Part shown: positions 38,546 to 50,400 of the stretch, piece after piece
Position numbering within the stretch: the stretch's first letter is position 1
Layout of the letters: each line of letters opens with the position of its first letter
Origin: Mugil cephalus
Lineage: Eukaryota > Chordata > Actinopteri > Mugiliformes > Mugilidae
Assembly (NCBI RefSeq): GCF_022458985.1
Contig: NC_061774.1
Location: forward strand, 14,746,616-14,810,615
DNA length: 64,000 bases
Direction of reading: 5' to 3'
Notes under the pieces: model-generated
The model's input: only the letters and a program-made list of their open reading frames with translations
The model's database searches: none
What the model was told of the DNA's origin: nothing
Program-made: the position numbers and the translations under genes

Positions 38546-39175
38546 TACACCAATCAGGCATAACATAATGACCACCTTCCTAATATTGTGGAGGTCTCCC
38601 TTGCACCTCCAAAACAGTTGAGGCTCATCAGGGAATGGACATGGGCCCTCTGAGGGTGTCTGAAAAAAAGGATGTTATTAGTGGGGGGCTTTAGGTCCTT
38701 TGGGTTGAGTTTTTTTTTTTTTTTTAAGGTTTGTCTATGATAAGATGACAAAAACATTGCACAATAGTAGAAAGTATGTGGTTTAAACATAGCAGGCAAC
38801 CACCCCGACCCCAGTCTAAGAGTCTGCAGGGTGTGTTCAGTCCAAAAGGAGACACAAAGGATAGAATGATGTCCACCCCCTCCCCGCCAAAAAATAAATA
38901 AATAAATACTCTGATCCTAGAATCACCTCTTACCTCGATTCAAGTGCATCCCAACTTGGAACTTGGGGGCCAGGTCAACACTTAATACTGTTTTTTTTTT
39001 CCTAAACAGTTTTTGTGTGTGTGTCATGCTGCCGTCAAGGAGTATCAATGCTATGGGGTGGGGGTACATGTCTAATGCCAGGTCCAAAAGTTTCCCAGCA
39101 GAACACCGAACAGTCTCAGATGTCATTCACTACTCCTGTCAGTGGTCATAATGTTTTGTCTGATCCTGCGTGTGT
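38546..39175. mobile_element. Decayed Tc1-like DNA transposon, internally deleted
   Basis: The left end, ACACCAATCAGGCATAACAT followed by AATGACCACC, and the right end, GTCAGTGGTCATAATG followed by TTTTGTCTGATCC, are inverted repeats. They match a common fish Tc1/mariner family (consensus end CACCGATCAGGCATAACATT). Internal words of its transposase region survive (GGCCAGGTCAACAC, TTTCCCAGCAGAACA). At about 630 bp it is well short of a whole element, and no transposase frame remains. Confidence 0.75.
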
Positions 39176-40020
39176 CTTTCTTATTACATCTGCTCCTCTT
39201 TGTCTAAAAGTGGTGGCCACATAACCCCAAAAAAGCAACTGTTTATGCTAGCAGCAGCTAATGTCGCCACAAGCCATAACAACCTGTAACCACTCAAATT
39301 AAGTTGTTACGGTGGTTATTGTTCCACACGTCATCCCGACCAGACTCGGAGTCAACAGCCATGGTAGTGGCATGTCTGTTAGCCCCATGTTTAGTCAAAT
39401 TTATGTTAGCCGTTTTAGTTAGCATGCTAACACAAATTACAGCTGCAAGCAGAACATTGAATTGTCACATGATGGTGAATGTTATTCACCTGTCAGTGGT
39501 CATGTTAGGTCTGACCGTGTGTATGTCTTTCTTATTGCTTTCTTTCTTTCTTATGGCGGCCATATTACCCCTAAAAACTACTGTTAATGCTAGTAGCAGC
39601 TAATGTAGCTACCAGCCATAACAACCTCTAACCTCTAACCTCTAAGCTCAAATTAAGTTGCTACAGTGGTTTTTATTCCACACGTCATCCTGACCAGACT
39701 CAGACTCAACAGCCATGGTAGTTGCATGTCTAATGTTAGGTCCGTGTTTGGGCAAATTTATGTGAGCTGTTCTAGTTTAGTATGTTAGCATGCTAACACA
39801 AATTACATCTGCAAGTTTCCCAGCAGAACATTGAATTGTCACAAGATGGTGAATGTTATTCACTGCTCCTGATCATGGGTATATATATATATATCTTTCT
39901 TAATGCATCTGCTCCTGTTTGTCTGAAAACGATGTTAAGTCCATGTTTAGGCGAATTTATATTAACCGTTTTAATTTAACATGTTCGAATGCTAACACAA
40001 ATTACAGCTGCAGAGACCCT
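39176..40020. repeat. Degenerate tandem array with a roughly 355-bp unit
   Basis: Blocks such as AAATTAAGTTG, CACACGTCATCC, CAACAGCCATGGTAGT, GCTAACACAAATTACA and GAATGTTATTCAC recur with a period of about 354-366 bp, with a shorter third copy about 200 bp further on. The units include the tail of the adjacent Tc1-like element (TTCCCAGCAGAACATTGAAT). The array thus arose by duplication after that insertion. A (TAACCTC)n patch lies at 39625-39646. Confidence 0.7.
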
Positions 40021-43000
40021 GTGCCCTTATATAGGGACGTTAAGTTTTAGGTTTGTGGAAGCTTCTTCTGCTCCATTTAGACTTTTATCCTCAAAACTAG
40101 ATACTAGTTGGTGTAAAAACATGATAGAGAGCGTATTATTATTACTGAGCGTATTAATTCTATGATCACGTGACAAAAGTGCCAAACTGTGCAAAACCTC
40201 ATCAAATCTTACAGTTGAAACTTATTTATACTCATTACCTTTTATAGTTTAATATGACGCACAAACCTAACAAATTCTATCCATACTAACGAGCTATAGC
40301 TTTGCTTATTAGGAAGTACTCGTTTGAGGACATTGGGAATTCATTATTTGCAATTCTGTCTTGCACACCCATGTTCAGTTTTATATTATGTTACGTAATG
40401 GTGACTTTGTTGTAATATACAGTGAAATAATCCCAGTATCCACATATGAGGACATCATTTTCCCCTAAAACTACTTCTTATTCATAGATGATGCTTAGTT
40501 TTTACAGTTCTCAGGTCCTAATCTCAAAATACCAAGGAGAAATTAAAAATTCATAGCAAACAAAAGCTCAGGTCTCAAGAGGTTAATAACATCTAATAGT
40601 TGATATTTCAGTCTACGAAAGCTACTGACGTAACCCTGGGCTGATTTATCCATTGAATCTGTATTTATGTTTCGATATATTTGTTATTTAGAATGGAGGT
40701 AAATACAGTATAATGTACGTAGTGTCTTTATCCAAGCAGGGACCTGTTATGTAACTGTGTGTAGGCGAAGGAGGCCCAGGATGCGAGCAGTATTTTAACA
40801 GAGCTGATTCACACACACTTCAAACGCACTTTGCTTCCTAAGTCCCCTCCTGAGATCGCCTCACACATTAACCCTGTCGACTCCCGAGCTGCACCAGCAC
40901 CAGCGGTTTGTTTAAGAGGTGGAGGACGGTGGGATGTCTCATCGGGTCTGGCCGTCCACTGTCTAACCAGTAAACTGTGACTACTAGTTCCCGTATTGTT
41001 GCTGGGTCACTCTGTTGTGGGAACTTCCATCCGGCCTTTTGTAAGATCATCCAGCTGAGGTCCAGAGATGAGAACGGAACAAATCCGAGCCGGACAGAAG
41101 AAGATGTGCGTGTGCTCATGCCCGTGTGATAGATTAGTCTCTAGACAGATGACCTATTCCGCTTGGTGGGATCATACCAACGTCCAAGCTGTGGGATAAA
41201 TATTTGTCTTCATCTGTTTTTGGAATGATTAAATATTATTCCATCCACGGTTTGACTCATCCCTGTCGGACTGCACCAACCTTGGATTTTCCATTTGAAA
41301 GGAGTGTTGCACTTTCAGATTTATTTTAGTTAAAGGATGATTCTGTTGTCGGTGCATATTTTTCATTATGTCAACAAATCCAGCGCAACGTAGTCTGATA
41401 ATGGTTTCGCTAGACTTCCGTTTGCCAACGACTATTAAAACGCTGCAGTTATTTGTTACTTTGCCACAATTAACATGTTTGCTTTCAATCAATCCCGTAC
41501 ACGACACGCTCTGCTCCACAAATATACTAAAAAAGCATTCATCTCTCATCAAATATGCTCGGTTTAGTCCTAACTGATTCATGTTTAGACAATTATTTAG
41601 CCCTTTTCAAATTATTAAGATGTGTTATTGTGACCTTTAATAGATTTACATCCAGTAGGAATGAGCTGAGGCAGAGGTTTTATCCACGCTGCTCTCTCCT
41701 TCTGTGTGTTGCGTCGGTCCAGAGCGTTCGCGGCGGTGAGGCTGAGGCACTGGAGCTCTTCCAGCCCCAGCTCCGTGATTAGCTCATGGTTTTCCCTTCA
41801 TTGCTTCACTCCCTTGGCCCGTGCAGCGTTGACGTGATTGACAGGAAGAAAACTTTCAGCTATCTCGGAGATTTGCGTCACTCAGGCAAACGTGCTGCTC
41901 TGCCCGGTCGCCCCTGTGCCTAATCACCCTCCGTTGCACGGCTTTCCGCCGAGTGTGGTCGTCACTGCTGGTGCGTTTTATAGTAATTGCAGCAATCAAT
42001 TCCCGCATCAGCTCGCAGGTGCGTGCGCGGGGGCGTCCGCTGGCACGCCTGCCAGCGTGAGTTCATATTTGAGGGGATGCCGTGTATGCAGTGCGCGCTC
42101 GCTCGTCTCACACACACACACACATTTGTGCAGCTGACAGAGTGTGAATGACGTTTGCATTAATGTGAGTCAGCCTGGATGCTGAGCCCTCTGTCGTTAA
42201 TCAGGAGCAGGGGAGTCAAGTTTTTTCCCAGAACCTTCTTTCAACAGCACAACAGACATGATGGATAGATAGAGGGATAGATGGAGGGATGGAGAGACAG
42301 TGTAGTTGTTTACTTGGTGGTTTATGACTGCAGGACTCAAGTCCAAATCGTTACCTGACCCACACCAAAACCCCTCTTCGCCCTTTCGCCAGGTCTGCTC
42401 CTCTTCGTCGCTCCTCATTCCTGGTGTGTTTACAGCCAAGTAAACCTTACACCGACGTGGCCAACTCGGTTGAAAGGTCTGAAGTTCTCCAGTCGCTCTC
42501 TGCAGTTGTTTTCTTGATCTGGCTGACGTTCACCAGGTCAGGTTGTTCAGATCTAAAAACTAAACACTGGATCAAAACAATCTGTGTGTGTGTGTGTGCG
42601 TGCGTCAAGTAGGTGTATTGATGAAATATAGGCCGACTGCTACGTTGCCGTCGTATCTGCAAATAAAAGTTTAAAAAAAAAAACGCACTTTCCTCAAAGT
42701 TTCGCACACGTTCTCCTTTGTGCACAAACAGCCTTATTCACTCTGAGTCCTGACACATTGATAAGTGATTGGCGGCCGGTAACAGAAACCTCCCCGGTCG
42801 CCCATGTGTGTACCAGCTGTGGGAAGTGGTGACCACACGTCTCCCCTCTCCCCTCTCCCTCTCAACTCTCACACACACGAGGAACTATGGTTCATCTCAC
42901 AGCTGCACCTTCCACAGGACAGAGGAACCGTTTGAAAAGGAGTGGAGGGGGGAAAAAAAAGAAAAACTGTGGGTGTCCAATCAGTAAATTAAATGCAGGA

Positions 43001-43255
43001 ATAAAAACCCCGTGCTCCTCTCCAGATTGCTCTCATCTGTAAACCAGGTTGCATGTCTCTCGTGTTGGAAACCTTGCAGTATTCCTCATTTCTCTTTCTG
43101 TTTCACTGCCATTATTCAGCAACCCTGCACCTCTGGTGTGTGACAGTCGGACCCGGGAACAATGGCAAGTTAACACACAATGCCGCGCGGCGCACGTGAA
43201 GAGGGGCCAATGTGGTGTTGATTAGCTTGTCAGCAAGGAGGTTGCCGAGTTTACA
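40020..43255. other. Gene-poor gap, ctbp1 to spon2 (left part)
   Basis: No exon, RNA gene or clear repeat is recognised. Small ORFs of up to 117 codons lack splice context or similarity. The part from 41700 to 42200 is richer in CpG and could be regulatory. Confidence 0.5.
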
Positions 43256-43621
43256 CCGCACGCCGAGGGACTAAAGAGGGGAAGGACAGAGGGAGAGAAG
43301 AGAGGGACGGTGGAGGAGAAGAGGGAGGCTGGTAACTGCCTTTCCATACAAGGAGAGGCAGGGGGAGAGAAGAGGAGGAGGGGGAGGAGAAAGAGAGAGA
43401 GAGGGGAGGGTAACATGAGGAGATACAATGAGAGCGAGAGGGAGAGAGAGAGAGACGGGAGGAGGAGAGAAATTTGGAATGAGATAAAGACCGGCAATAG
43501 AGGGATAAAGGCTGATAAGGTTGCGTCGCACCGTCAGTTGCAGGAAGGGAAGAGTGGAGCCGTGTCCTGTCTGTGATTTCTGCTGCAGCTTCTCTGCCAC
43601 TGACCGACCGATCCAATGCAG
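43256..43621 (+). other. Purine tract and candidate spon2 noncoding exon
   Basis: A GA/GGA-rich tract (43270-43475) is followed by CTGCTGCAGCTTCTCTGCC and a donor-like CAATGCAG|GTAGGG at 43621/43622. The spon2 ATG is preceded immediately by an acceptor, so a noncoding first exon must exist upstream; this is one candidate, with weak support. Confidence 0.25.
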
Positions 43622-46600
43622 GTAGGGGGACGCGCACCGACACTTCATTCATTCACTGCACACAAAGTCTGATGGCTATTTCACCTCAGGGCCGGTTCAT
43701 TTATCTAGTCTCTTTACTTTGGGCAGAGCTGGCATTTTCTACGTGTTCAGATCAAGGTAGAAGCAACATTGCTTAAAAATATACAGTGATGGAAGTGTAT
43801 GTAATTATTAGCAACAAACTTAACATAAACATGTAAACAGGTAAAAGTCATTAACTATGCCAACTGGCAACTTTTGGCTGGTCTGTGTATGGTACACGTG
43901 TGGCTGTGTGTCAAAATCTAAGTTTACATAAACTGTGTAACAGAAGCATCAGTATTATGTAATAAGCGGCATATTTTCCTATGGTATGTAGGATATAAGT
44001 GGAATAGATTCAAGCAGCTTTAAATGAAAATATTCTGTGCGAGTATCTCAAAGAGATTAATGCATTTTCCACTACTGAATTCATGCCATGTTTCTCCTCA
44101 TGCGGGAATAATGTGAACAGATGTCTGTTCCTTATGATTTACGTCGTATAATTTCCAAGAGTACAAGTCTGTTGCAGCTACTGAGGCGTTTGCCCGTTTT
44201 TTTTTTTTTTTTTTTTTTTTTGCACCGGTAGACGTTGCTCTCCATCGGTAGAAATTAACGCCCAGTGTCAAGTCGCCCGTGTGTGTGTGTGTGTGTGTGT
44301 GTGTGTCCTCATCTTCACTGGTCCTTCTGGTGACAATGTGGCTTCAGTTAAGCACTTCAGGAAAATCACCCTCAGCGCGTTCTCCTCCTCCTCCTCCTCC
44401 TCCTCCTCCTCCTCCTTCTCCTGTTGCCTTCACTGATATGAATTCCCCTTCGAGTGTATGAGAAACAGTTTCCGACCGCCTGTTGTGATGCACGTCTGAC
44501 CAAGCGAGTCTGCATATACAGTATATTGCAACACACGCATGGTGCATAAACAGAGTAATTCAAGGCAGATTGGTGCATCTCTTTCCTCAGCACAAACTCA
44601 TGAATCCACCTTTGCCCAATAAAAGATTTCCAAGAAAGAACAAAAAAAAAGACAAAATCAGCACATTACCTCCCTGACATCTCCTTGTTAAAAATGAACA
44701 TACCTCCAGCTGTGCGCGCAAACCTTTGCTTGTGTGTGCATACCTGAGCGCCTGTGTGTGTGTAAGCCGAGGTGAACGTGTGCATTATCCCTGCAGGAGG
44801 CTGCTCTAATTACAGTGTCGGTGCCCAAAGGGCGGCAGCAGCCACGTTTGGCCCCGCGCCACATCCCCTTCTTTTATTGTGTCTTGTGCACTGACAGAAA
44901 ATCTGCGGCGCTCGCGCTCGGCTGCGCCGACCGACGAGCACGGGCCCTGTGGTGCAGAAAGCACGCACGTGCAAGAGTGTAAACTTTATATTGACGGAAA
45001 ATAAGAGCGTGCCTCTTCGCGCATTACAAAATACCATATGGGCCATTAGCGCTGTTGCCGTGTGCGTTTCCAGCAGCCGGCAGCTTGTTGTGGGCCTGCG
45101 TGCCGACTGATCCAGCTCAGTGTGTCTCTGCGGGAATTCAAGAAATGTCTCTTTAGCGTGTTACAGTGTCACCGTGACAAGTTCAAATGGAAGGTCAAAG
45201 GCTGTGCAGATCCCCCCTGTCTCAGAATAATGATTGTTTTAGCGGCGGGGCTCTTTGGCAGCTCGGCAAACCGTTCATTTAGGATATAAAGATCATGCTC
45301 GGGTGAACTGAATGCACGTCGGCAGCTGAAAATGCTCACCTTGTGCGGGTGTGGGAAAGAGACAGAATGTGGGAAACCTGACCTCCTTTTCTATAATAAA
45401 CACAGCCGAGCGAGCAGACAGGACAGTGGCAGTTAAGTTCGCACCGTGATGTCAAAAGCCCTGAGATCTGGGCCACGGGTTTTCCACCAGCGTCAGCGCT
45501 GCCGCGCAGTTTGGAATCAGCTGCGTTACCTCTGCATCTCCACCCGGAGCTCCGGCCGCCTCCTGCAGAGGCAGAGCGAAGTTGCAGCGAGGTGATCAGA
45601 TGACTCCGCAGTGAGATCAAAGCCAGATTCCCGCGTGTCTCCCCACGCTAGGTATTTTTACGGCCGGCCGTTAAACTACGCACCGGTTAATATACATTTA
45701 TTGGAGGCACGGAATTGATAAAACAGTCGGCGACACATAAAGGCTGCGGTCAGAAAAGTGTCAGAGTTGGAGTTTTGCAGCTACATTGGCGGAGTAATAC
45801 AATCTGACCTCTGGAAATAGACTTCAGGGACAATGTGCAGCAGTACATGAGTGTTACGTGTGTTTATGGTGTGTGTGTGTGTGTGTGTCTGCGTGTGTGT
45901 GTGTGCATGTACACATTTATGCGCTGGTCGACTTACCCCGATTTAACCGTCTGCATACTCCAGCTGCTTGGAGTTTCAGTTATGATATAGTATCCCATGG
46001 AAAAAGATCAGCCGGTGAAATGGGACAAAAGTGAAATTGCACAATCCTCGGAGCACATTTTCTCATAATCTCAGAAACAATAATGTTGAATTTAGAGTGA
46101 AATGTGCCGCAGCAGCAGGGCAGTTTACGAGGAACGTTCAGGGCGGATGGCAGAGACGAGAAAGCGATGGGAGAAAGTGGAGGGGGAGGATGAGGTTCGA
46201 CGAAGTGCACCTCAGTCCAGGAGAGGAGCACGGCCCGGGGTTTCACACTCCCCCCAAACCTCTGTGGTTGCGCGCTCTTCAGCCGCCCCCCGACGATATA
46301 TAAAGCTGAAATGTGTTTTGAGGAGTTATCACGCACGTGTCCTCCTACCCCGTCTGCCTCATAATAGAGTGTGAGTCTGACTCAGCAGCTGGTGGTCAGT
46401 GGATGGTCAGTCGGTGAGATCAGTAAAGAGACAGATTCCGCATCTCGTCAGCGTTGTTTTATTTCAGGGGCGGCATCTGCGCGCAGGCATCGCCGTGGAC
46501 GCGGATGAACGGTGGCTGGATCCGTTTCAACACACACTTAGCCCAGCCCAAACAAACAGGAGGATTTATTTTAATTGAGGGGGTCAGTGGGTTCAAAACG

Positions 46601-47430
46601 CTTTGTTCCTAGATAAAGTGGCTTTGTTGCTATTTGACGGCAGGAAAGCGGAATTTCCCTCCTTATAGTGATTTTCCGGGATTGTCTGGGTTCGGTTTCC
46701 TGCGCGCTCACGTTTAGATCTCTCTGTTTGCTCGCAGATGTGCAAAGATTACATCTTCTGAAAAACTTCTTTTTCGTTTTAAAGCGGAGGCATCAATCAG
46801 TTCGGTTCTGGCAGATTTAGTGACTGTTTCTTTCTGTCATTCTGTGAGTAATGAGTCAGTGTGGCTGCAGCTCTTCATCTAGCAGCTCGCTGCGGCTGCT
46901 CTTTCTTGCTCCATCACGCCGTGGAGTATTATCAAAGGGATCCACGGTTTGATGTAATTGTTGATGGATAACAGCAGTAAGTCCTTGTTGACAAAACGCG
47001 TTGCACTTCCTGCGATTACTTCATAGTAAAACATTTGTTTTTACCTCGTTAAACGCTTTTTAATGTGCAAATGTGCAATTTGCATTAACGGCAATCTCTA
47101 AACGCATCAGCTATTGCCTGATGATTATTTCGCGTTCTGCATCCATGTCCAGATAACTGTTTATAGAGATCACATTAAAAGAAACTTAACACAGCATTTG
47201 TTTTCCGGGAATGTCGACTGACACTGACACTTAATCATGCAAGCGTGTAAATACGCTTTCATCTGCAGGCTGTGGGCTCAAACATACGATGACGGATCGT
47301 GACTTAACAAAGATATCGAGTTTGTCACGTGGTGCGGGCAGCATTTTAAGACGGGAGGCAACCACGTGCAAACGCACAGCGACCGACCACGGCCGAGGGA
47401 CACTTGCGCAATCATTTTTCATTTCTTCAT
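43622..47430. other. Gene-poor gap, ctbp1 to spon2 (right part)
   Basis: No gene was recognised. Simple repeats are a T-run at 44197-44221, (GT)n at 44279-44306, (CCT)n at 44385-44417 and (GT)n near 45867-45905. GC-rich, CpG-bearing stretches at 44820-45110 and 45460-45570 are possible regulatory elements or promoter sequence. Confidence 0.5.
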
Positions 47431-47439
47431 TTCTTTCAG

Positions 47440-50400
47440 ATGATGTCAACAGAACACCTGACCCGCGGTTGGCTGCAGCAGCTGCTCGTCCTGCTAGTGA
47501 AGCTTTGCCTCGCTTTTGCTGGCCCTTTGCGACCACTCAATGGGACAGAGTGCGCGGCCAAGAGTCCTGCTTCATACATCGTGGTCTTTACAGGTCACTG
47601 GAGCCCGCAGGCCTTCCCCAAGCAGTATCCGCTTTTCCGGCCCCCTGCACAGTGGTCCAAGCTCATAGGTGAGAGTCACTGCTGGGGACAAACGTGTGTG
47701 GGGTTTAAGAAAATCTGCAAATTTCAATTTTTTTTGTGTAAAAGCAGGCGAGCGGTCAAAGTTCACAGAGCTTTTGCTGCTCCAAAACCAAACAGGGCGA
47801 TCACAGTGGCCTGGCAGGGACACACGCTCAGCCTCTGATTTGCCCTTAAGAGGGGAAAATGTGTCAGAAGTTTAGATGCTCATTATCTCCATACGCACAC
47901 ATCGGGGTGAGATGTCAACGAGCAAAGCAGCGAGAGGCAAAGAGCAGTTGAGAAAGACGGTCTAAACGCTACCAGATGCTGTTCCCTCTTTGTTTCTCTA
48001 ACTTCTGTCCGGCCATATCTTTAATATTTCTCTGCTTCTTCAACCCCGTCCTGCACGCCTTCCCACATTTCCGCTGGTTTACCGCAGTGTTGGCGGTAAA
48101 GACTGGAGCGGTGGTTTCGGGGGCTGGTGAAGGTGGGTGATGATAGTCGGGGTGTGGTGGGGTCAGACCGCTTACCTCAGAGCCAGTAGGAGGAGACGCG
48201 AAGGAAGAAGAAGAAGAATCAAGTCAGATCCATCTATTCTCTCTTCTTTTTCTTTGTTTTTTTTCCTCCAAGCCAACAGAGCAGGGGATGGATGGCAGAT
48301 GTTTGCACATGTGTGTACATGTATGTGTGTGTGTCTGTTGGACGGCTCTGCTGTGGCTTTGTCTGGTTTCCAGCTCTACCAGTGGTGACCTGCCAGAGGA
48401 TGATGCCCTACTTACTCCTTATATAGAGACAGGCACCGGAGATTATGACACACCCATAATGGCTTTTAATGTTCCAGGGTAACGGCACCGGTGGACAGAG
48501 GGGGCGGGGGGGGCGAGGAATGGTCTTTGTCACAAGAGAAGAAAATCACAAAGGCCTCGGCGGGCTGACGGTCTGCTATAGAGGACAGAAACGAGGCTGG
48601 GCACCGAGTTTGTTGCAGCACCGACATAAAATCATAACCTGTCGAGAGATTTTTGGGGCTTTCAGAGGTTTTGTGTTGCCTGGTTATGAAGGTCAGGGGG
48701 CAAGAGACCAAACCAGAGAGGTGAAAGAATTTATTGCCGTGGCCAAAAAATACACAAGCGATTTAGGAAGGGTGGGAAGTTCGCCTTTAAGTCTTTGGTG
48801 GTGCTTAAACGTGATGCGTAATCAAATTTCAAGGTCTTGACGCTTGTGGGAAATTTGTTAGGATGGAAATGTAATTAAGTGCACAAGTTATAGCAGTTTG
48901 GGTAGAAACAAGATAGTGTGCGAAGTGCGCTGGGCAGGTTGTGTGCGTGGCTCGGTGTGTGTTAACACACGTGTCAAGAGTGTTTAAGTTTAAACGCGCG
49001 GTGGTGTGCGTGTCTGTACGCCGCTCTGAAAAGTGAGGTAAGGCAGAACCATCAGAGCATTTTGTCAGCGTGTTTCTGGCTAACCTTACTCTGCCCTTAA
49101 AACCACGGGCCCGGAGCAGAACCTGTGGTACAAACAGTTTAACCGAAATCAGTCTTTTGATTCTTGAAAGATTTCAAAGATTAGCAGAACTAAATAAAAG
49201 AATATGAAGAGAGCGGCTCCGTTGGCCCGGAGTTCAAGAAAAAGCATCAGTGATCGTTTTCAAACAAATTTTTTTGTCCACCTCCAGCTGCCAGCTCCAA
49301 AATCCTGACCTACCTCCTGGCAGCTCCAGCCTGTGTTGTGGTTTTATCAGAAGAGATGTAACTAGAAACTTGCACTACTGCCAGAGACATGCGGGCAATT
49401 CCTTCAAAATTATCTGTTAAAGTGCGGGAATTAGGAGGCAGCCGTAGAAATACATACAGGCTCCATGGTGGGAATGATCTCACCGTCTGGCTGAGGCTCT
49501 GTGGTGCTTCATTGACATTGATATGCATTCCAGTGAATAAGCATCTCACTCTTGTCGTCTCCCTCTTTCTTGAATTTCTTTGCTTTAGCGGTCAGCCACA
49601 ATCGCCATTTTCGGCTATGGGAGGAGGGCGCTCCAGCCAGCGCAGGGGTGCAGAGCTTCGCAGAAGTCGGGGTGACGGTGGAGCTGATGAAGGCGGCCAA
49701 GGAGGCCAGGAAGAGACGCGCGGTCGGCGCCATGTACCGGACGGCTGGCATCCCTAACGGCATCGGGCACAGCTCCACGGAGATGCTCATGCAGCCCAGG
49801 AACTCACTGGTACGCACAAATAAAACCCATGCTCAGTGAGTCGCACAAACCATCTGTTTGACTAAATCCGTACAGTCATCTGGTGACCTGGGCCTCCCCA
49901 TAACGTCGTCCATCCGCTCTGACCAAATACATCACCACTTCTTTCCACTATCCAATCACACTATGTTTAGCCCATGTGCTACAGCCACAAACGCCCACAT
50001 CCATCCTGCACGGTCTGCACTCTGTCTGCTGCCTGTCCCACTGAACTCTGTGAGCTCAGGAGAAGGGGCCAGGGGTGGCGTGCACCAAGGGAACATGCCA
50101 AGCGTGGTTATTTGCTTTCATCCTGAGTGTCACAGAAGATTGATAACACTCTCATGTTTGGTATATATGAAAATACTCCCGGCAGCTAATTAGCTTAACG
50201 TAGCATAAAGGCTGGAGATGAGGGGAAGCAGGTAGCCTCGCTCTGGGTGGTGGAAATGAGGCTGCAAGCACTTCCAAAGCTTTTTAATTACCACCGCTCA
50301 GCCATAACTTTACCACCGACTGGTAATAGCAGCGAATAACACAGACCATCTCATTATCACGGCACTTGTCAGTGGATGTGGTATAATAGGCAGCAAGTGA

